Part shown: in pieces, positions 60,171 to 64,000 of the stretch
Layout of the letters: each line of letters opens with the position of its first letter
Position numbering within the stretch: the first letter of the stretch is position 1
From: Phycisphaeraceae bacterium
GTDB lineage: Bacteria > Planctomycetota > Phycisphaerae > Phycisphaerales > UBA1924
Assembly (NCBI GenBank): GCA_015200025.1
Contig: CP054186.1
Span: forward strand, 372,001-436,000
Direction: 5' to 3'
Length of the DNA stretch: 64,000 bases
Notes under the pieces: generated by a model
The model's database searches: none
What the model saw: only the letters and a program-made list of their open reading frames with translations
Told to the model about the DNA's origin: nothing
Made by a program: the position numbers and the translations under genes

Positions 60171-60241
60171 GCCCCGTACCCCGTCCAACCGTCCGCGATT
60201 GTCACCCGCCCCGCCCGCTCCCACCGCCCCCCCTCCAGGCG

Positions 60242-61330
60242 ATGACCCAAACCACCACCTCGACCGTCGTCACCTCCACCCCCCACCCGCCCGGGAAAGT
60301 CCTCCGCTGCGGGGTCGTCGGCGTCGGGCGGATGGGTCAGCACCACGCCCGCGTGTACGCGACCCAGCCCGGGTCGACCCTCGTGGGCATCGTCGACGCC
60401 TCGCCCGAGCGCCGCGGCGCGATCGCCGACAAGTTCGACACCCGTGCGTTGGCGTCGGTGGACGAGCTCATCGACGCGGGGGTCGACGCGGTCTCGGTCG
60501 CGGTCCCCACGGTGCATCACCAGGCGGTCGCCGAGAAGCTGCTCCGCGCGGGCGTCGCCTGCCTGGTCGAGAAGCCGCTGGCCAAGGACGTGCAGAGCGC
60601 GCAGGCCATCAAGGACCTGGCGGACTCGACGGGCTCGGTGCTGATGGTCGGGCACATCGAACGATTCAACCCGGTGATGCGGGCGATGCAGCGGGCCGTC
60701 GAGACCGGGCAGGCGGTGGTCCCCCGCTATATCGAGGTCTCCCGCGTCTCGCCCATGACCTTCCGCTCCGTCGATATCGGCGTGGTCATGGACATGATGA
60801 TCCACGACATCGACGTGGTCCTGATGCTCATGGACGGGCGCGAGCCCGACGAAGTCCAGGCCGCCGGGGTGCCCGTCATCACCGAGCACGAGGACATCTG
60901 CAACGCCCGGCTCACGTGGAACGCCGACCCGGCCACCGGGCGCAAGCCCTGCGTCGCCAACATCTCCGCGTCCAGGCTCGCCCTCAAGACCGAGCGCATC
61001 ACCCGCATCACCGGGGAGAACGCCTACATCAAGATCGACTACGGGAACAAGAACGGGACCATGATCCGCCGGATCGCCAACGAGATCCAGATGCGCGAGA
61101 TGCGCGAACAGCTCCGCGGCGGGGCCGACCTGACGAGCCTCAAGTGGCAGGAACTCGTCAACATCGAGAACCTCACCGTCGACGACGCCGAGCCCATCGT
61201 GACCGAGATCAACGAGTTCCTCGACGCGGTCCGCTCGGGGCGACGCCCGGCCATCGACGCCCAGGCCGGGTTCGTCAACGTCCGCACCGCCCAGCGCATC
61301 GTCGCCGCGATCGCGCAGTCCATGAACTAG
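60242..61330 (+). CDS. Gfo/Idh/MocA-family oxidoreductase
   Basis: A 362-residue NAD(P)-dependent dehydrogenase. The nucleotide site is RCGVVGVGRMGQHHARVYAT, and the catalytic-motif region is CLVEKPLAKDVQSAQAIKDL. MVGHIERFNPVMRAMQRAVE, VVMDMMIHDIDVVLMLMDGR and TERITRITGENAYIKIDYG follow the C-terminal domain. The substrate, a sugar or sugar nucleotide, is not evident; planctomycete genomes carry many such genes. Start at ATG 60242, 71 nt after trxA. Confidence 0.93.
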   Translation: MTQTTTSTVVTSTPHPPGKVLRCGVVGVGRMGQHHARVYATQPGSTLVGIVDASPERRGAIADKFDTRALASVDELIDAGVDAVSVAVPTVHHQAVAEKLLRAGVACLVEKPLAKDVQSAQAIKDLADSTGSVLMVGHIERFNPVMRAMQRAVETGQAVVPRYIEVSRVSPMTFRSVDIGVVMDMMIHDIDVVLMLMDGREPDEVQAAGVPVITEHEDICNARLTWNADPATGRKPCVANISASRLALKTERITRITGENAYIKIDYGNKNGTMIRRIANEIQMREMREQLRGGADLTSLKWQELVNIENLTVDDAEPIVTEINEFLDAVRSGRRPAIDAQAGFVNVRTAQRIVAAIAQSMN

Positions 61331-61360
61331 CGCCCCCGGCGGGCCCGCCGTTGGGTCGGT

Positions 61361-61870
61361 CTACCTCAGGCACCCCACCGTCAGCACGGTCGCTGCGGCG
61401 ACCGCCAGGACGCCCTTAACGATCAGGCCCGCGAGCCGGCCGGACGCGGCCCCCACCCCGGCCTTCGACGCCGCCATCGCCCCTCGCCCCGACATCCCCT
61501 CGACCCCGCCCGCCGCCAGGCCCGCGCCGAGGACCGCCCCGATCACGGTCCCCGCGATGGGGACGGGGATCAGTATCGTCCCCGCCAATGCCCCGACCAG
61601 CGAGCCCGCGACCGACGCCCACATGGCCTTGCCCCCCGCCCCGCCCCGCCGGGCCCCCTCCGCCGAGGCCACCGTCTCGACCACCTCGCCCAGCCCGACG
61701 AGCACCGCCGCCGACGCGATCGTCCACCACGACAGCAGGTTGGGCTCGACGAACCATTGCCCCGCGACGGCCACCAGCAGGGCCAGCCACATGCCCGGGA
61801 GGGTCGCCAGCGTCAGCGCCACCCCGCCCCACGCCGCCGAGATCACCGCCGACGCGACCCACGCATCCAT
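61361..61870 (-). CDS. DUF456-family membrane protein
   Basis: A 169-residue protein with four or five membrane segments (AVISAAWGGVALTLATLPGM, LLVAVAGQWF, IASAAVLVGLGEVVETVASA, SVAGSLVGALAGTILIPVPI). The Gly-rich small-residue pattern AGTVIGAVLGAG is typical of DUF456. Function unknown. The ATG at 61870 is 90 nt from the divergent gnd gene. Confidence 0.82.
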   Translation of the reverse strand: MDAWVASAVISAAWGGVALTLATLPGMWLALLVAVAGQWFVEPNLLSWWTIASAAVLVGLGEVVETVASAEGARRGGAGGKAMWASVAGSLVGALAGTILIPVPIAGTVIGAVLGAGLAAGGVEGMSGRGAMAASKAGVGAASGRLAGLIVKGVLAVAAATVLTVGCLR

Positions 61871-61960
61871 GCGGAACTGTAGCGGCGGGACCCCTCCCGC
61901 CGATGACAGCAGCACGGTATTCTCCGCGCACCTCTTCCTTTCCCCCGTCGGAGCACACGC

Positions 61961-62884
61961 ATGGAACTGGCGATCGTGGGCCTTGGCAAAATGGGCGGCA
62001 ACATGGCCGAGCGGCTCCTCAAAGGGGGGCACGCCGTCGTTGGGATGGACCACCACGCCGACGCCCGCGCGCGGATCACCCGCCTGGGTGGGCGCGCCGC
62101 CGAGGGTTTCAAGGAGCTTCTCGCCGCCCTCGCCGCCCCAAGGACCGTCTGGCTCATGATCCCCGCGGGGGAGCCGGTGGACCGGGCCATCGCCGATCTC
62201 AGGGCCGCCGGGCTGGCCGCGGGCGATACGGTGATCGACGGCGGGAACTCCAACTACAAGGACTCCCAGCGACGCCACGCCCAGCTCGCCACCGCGGGCA
62301 TCCGGTTCCTCGACGTGGGGACCTCCGGGGGGATCTGGGGTCTGGCCGAGGGCTATTGCCTCATGATCGGGGGCGACGCCGCGCCGGTGGAGCGTCTGGC
62401 CCCGGTGTTCCAGACGCTGGCCCCGGCCAAGGACCGCGGGTGGGCCCACGTCGGGCCGGCCGGCGCGGGTCACTTCACCAAGATGATCCACAACGGGATC
62501 GAGTACGGGATGATGCAGGCCTTCGCCGAGGGGTTCGCCATCATGCACAAGAAGGGCGAACTGAGCCTCGACCTCGCCGCGATCGCCGAGCTCTGGCGTC
62601 ACGGGAGCGTCGTGCGTTCGTGGCTCTTGGACCTGACGGCGCAGGCCCTCTCCAAGGACGCCGCCCTCGACGCGATCAAACCGTTCGTGCCCGACAGCGG
62701 CGAGGGTCGGTGGACCGTCGCCGAGGCCATCGACCTCGACGTGCCCGCGCCGGTCATCACGCTGAGCCTCCAGGCCCGCTTCCGCTCTCGGGACGCGGAG
62801 AGCTACGCCGACCGTCTCCTCGCCGTGATGCGCAACCAGTTCGGCGGGCACGCCGTCGCCACCAAGGACCCCGCCCGCCACTAA
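61961..62884 (+). CDS. gnd: 6-phosphogluconate dehydrogenase, decarboxylating, short form
   Basis: A 307-residue enzyme that converts 6-phosphogluconate to ribulose 5-phosphate. LAIVGLGKMGGNMAERLLKG binds NAD(P), and GDTVIDGGNSNYKDSQRR, FLDVGTSGGIWGLAEGYCLM, HVGPAGAGHFTKMIHNGIEY and GMMQAFAEGFAI hold the catalytic Lys and Glu-type positions. Its length fits the ~300-residue class, often NAD-preferring, rather than the ~470-residue one. It lies 43 nt upstream of zwf, giving the oxidative pentose phosphate pair. Confidence 0.94.
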   Translation: MELAIVGLGKMGGNMAERLLKGGHAVVGMDHHADARARITRLGGRAAEGFKELLAALAAPRTVWLMIPAGEPVDRAIADLRAAGLAAGDTVIDGGNSNYKDSQRRHAQLATAGIRFLDVGTSGGIWGLAEGYCLMIGGDAAPVERLAPVFQTLAPAKDRGWAHVGPAGAGHFTKMIHNGIEYGMMQAFAEGFAIMHKKGELSLDLAAIAELWRHGSVVRSWLLDLTAQALSKDAALDAIKPFVPDSGEGRWTVAEAIDLDVPAPVITLSLQARFRSRDAESYADRLLAVMRNQFGGHAVATKDPARH

Positions 62885-62927
62885 CGCGCCCGCCGAGACC
62901 GGTTCGACCGACCACCAGGACCACGCC

Positions 62928-64000
62928 ATGAACACCCAGCCCGCGCCGGCCCACCTGATGATCGTCTTCGGCGCCACCGGGGACCTCGCGCACCGCAAAC
63001 TCCTCCCCGCGCTCTACCGCATCGACCAGGACCGCCACGCCCACCAGGGGCACGCGATCCTGGGCGTGGCCCGAGCCCCGGGCGACGACGCGTCCTTCCA
63101 GAAGCACGCCGCGGCGTCGCTCGCCGAGGCGGGCATCGACCCCGCCGACGCGCAGCGCTGGGCCGCCGCGACCCTGCATTACCAGTCCTTGGGCGACGGC
63201 GGGCCCGAGGCCTACCGACGCCTCGCCCGCCGCGTCGCCGAGATTGAGCAGCAGCGCCGCCTGCCCCCCAACCGCATCTTCAAGCTCGCGCTCCCCCTCC
63301 CCGCCTTCGCCCCCACGATCGAGGCTCTTGCCTCGGCGGGGCTGACCGAGTCGGGCGGGTGGACGCGCCTGGTCGTCGAGAAACCCTTCGGGCGCGACCT
63401 TTCCAGCGCCCGCGAGCTCAACGGCCTGATCCACCGCCACGTCCCCGAGAACCGCGTCTACCGCCTCGATCACTACCTGGGCAAGGACACCGTCCAGAAC
63501 ATCCTGGTGCTGCGGTTCGCCAACTCCATGTTCGAACCGTTGTGGAACCGCGACCGGGTCGAGCGGGTCGAGATCACCGTCGCCGAGTCGCTGGGCGTCG
63601 AGGGCCGCGGCGCCTTCTACGAGCAGGCCGGCGCCCTGCGCGACATCATCCAGAACCACATGCTCCAGCTCGTGGCCCTGACGGCGATGGAGCCCCCCGC
63701 CGAGATCGACGCGGACAACGTCGCCAACGAGAAGAACAAGGTCCTCCGCTCGATCATCCCGCTCGAACCTTCGGACGTGGTCTTCGGGCAGTACCACGCG
63801 GGGACCGCCGGGGGCAAGGTTGTCCCGGGGTACCGCCAGGAGCAGGGCGTCGCCCCGACCTCCACCATCGAGACCTTCGCCGCCTTCCGCGTCCGCATCG
63901 CCAACTGGCGCTGGCAGGGCGTCCCGTTCTTCATCCGCACGGGCAAGCGCCTCCCCCGCAAGGTCACCCGCATCGTCGTCACCTTCCGCCGGCCGCCCGT
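62928..64000 (+). CDS. zwf: Glucose-6-phosphate 1-dehydrogenase (truncated by window end)
   Basis: 357 codons are visible from ATG 62928 without a stop. The cofactor motif IVFGATGDLAHRKLLPALYR, the VVEKPFGRDLSSARELN segment, the substrate-binding RLDHYLGKDTVQN and FANSMFEPLWNRDRVERVEI, then RDIIQNHMLQLVALTAMEPP, are all classic. It performs the first step of the oxidative pentose phosphate pathway, giving NAD(P)H and 6-phosphogluconolactone. The C-terminal ~110 residues lie outside the window. Confidence 0.97.
   Translation, partial: MNTQPAPAHLMIVFGATGDLAHRKLLPALYRIDQDRHAHQGHAILGVARAPGDDASFQKHAAASLAEAGIDPADAQRWAAATLHYQSLGDGGPEAYRRLARRVAEIEQQRRLPPNRIFKLALPLPAFAPTIEALASAGLTESGGWTRLVVEKPFGRDLSSARELNGLIHRHVPENRVYRLDHYLGKDTVQNILVLRFANSMFEPLWNRDRVERVEITVAESLGVEGRGAFYEQAGALRDIIQNHMLQLVALTAMEPPAEIDADNVANEKNKVLRSIIPLEPSDVVFGQYHAGTAGGKVVPGYRQEQGVAPTSTIETFAAFRVRIANWRWQGVPFFIRTGKRLPRKVTRIVVTFRRPP

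Overview
This is a 64 kb window of very GC-rich DNA, densely packed with genes on both strands. It most resembles a planctomycete of the Phycisphaerae type. The evidence is: many pseudopilin-like proteins with an FTLVEVLAVLG-type N-terminus; two secreted peptidases ending in a C-terminal tag built of repeats like DFNDDGFVDFFDLDAF; meso-diaminopimelate-type peptidoglycan genes; lipoproteins; and many conserved proteins of unknown function. The taxon is inferred from these features, not from an rRNA, and no rRNA or tRNA gene was recognised.

Layout. 1-5.1 kb (minus): coiled-coil membrane proteins, a HEAT-repeat lipoprotein and apolipoprotein N-acyltransferase. 5.2-6.9 kb: a subtilisin-like protease followed by a small protein resembling its inhibitory propeptide. 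6.9-9.6 kb: accD, a histidine-phosphatase-fold protein without catalytic His, and a pseudokinase. 9.6-15.7 kb: glycosyltransferase, Memo-like protein, a small basic protein, CusF-like lipoprotein, HDOD protein, pdxH. 15.8-22.5 kb: dnaB, pfkA, a Tat-exported TIM-barrel protein, an SRPBCC protein with a Lys/Ala-rich tail, and a membrane ferredoxin with TPRs. 23-28.4 kb: queA-murE-murF-mraY, then an SRP RNA gene. 28.8-31.6 kb: a trio of exported proteins (module A). 31.7-34.4 kb: dnaX-ybaB-Nudix. 34.4-37.1 kb: DUF1579 protein, an MddA-like methyltransferase, a small ORF and a divergent TetR regulator. 37.2-42.6 kb: two divergent secreted metallopeptidases. 42.7-49 kb: rimO, lexA, dprA, a lipoprotein, a SpoIID-like protein. 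49-53.3 kb: two tandem copies (modules B and C) of a pseudopilin / 10-Cys protein / anchored protein locus. 53.4-61.9 kb: TolC-like protein, GH35-like protein, an HD hydrolase, folP, trxA, a Gfo/Idh/MocA oxidoreductase, DUF456. 62-64 kb: gnd and zwf (the latter cut by the window end).

The strongest unusual signals are three. (1) The dnaX gene ends its zero frame just after an A7 slippery heptamer with an upstream Shine-Dalgarno-like GGAG and a hairpin 6 nt downstream; the -1 frame encodes the tau C-terminal domain, so the long form would need frameshifting, the reverse of E. coli. (2) Three loci each pair a secreted protein of exactly ten mature cysteines with a membrane-anchored protein and a pseudopilin-like protein; one pseudopilin is fused to a MauE/DoxX-like membrane domain and one divergent promoter carries a C13 tract. 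(3) Several proteins keep a family fold but lose catalytic residues: histidine phosphatase, protein kinase and GH35.
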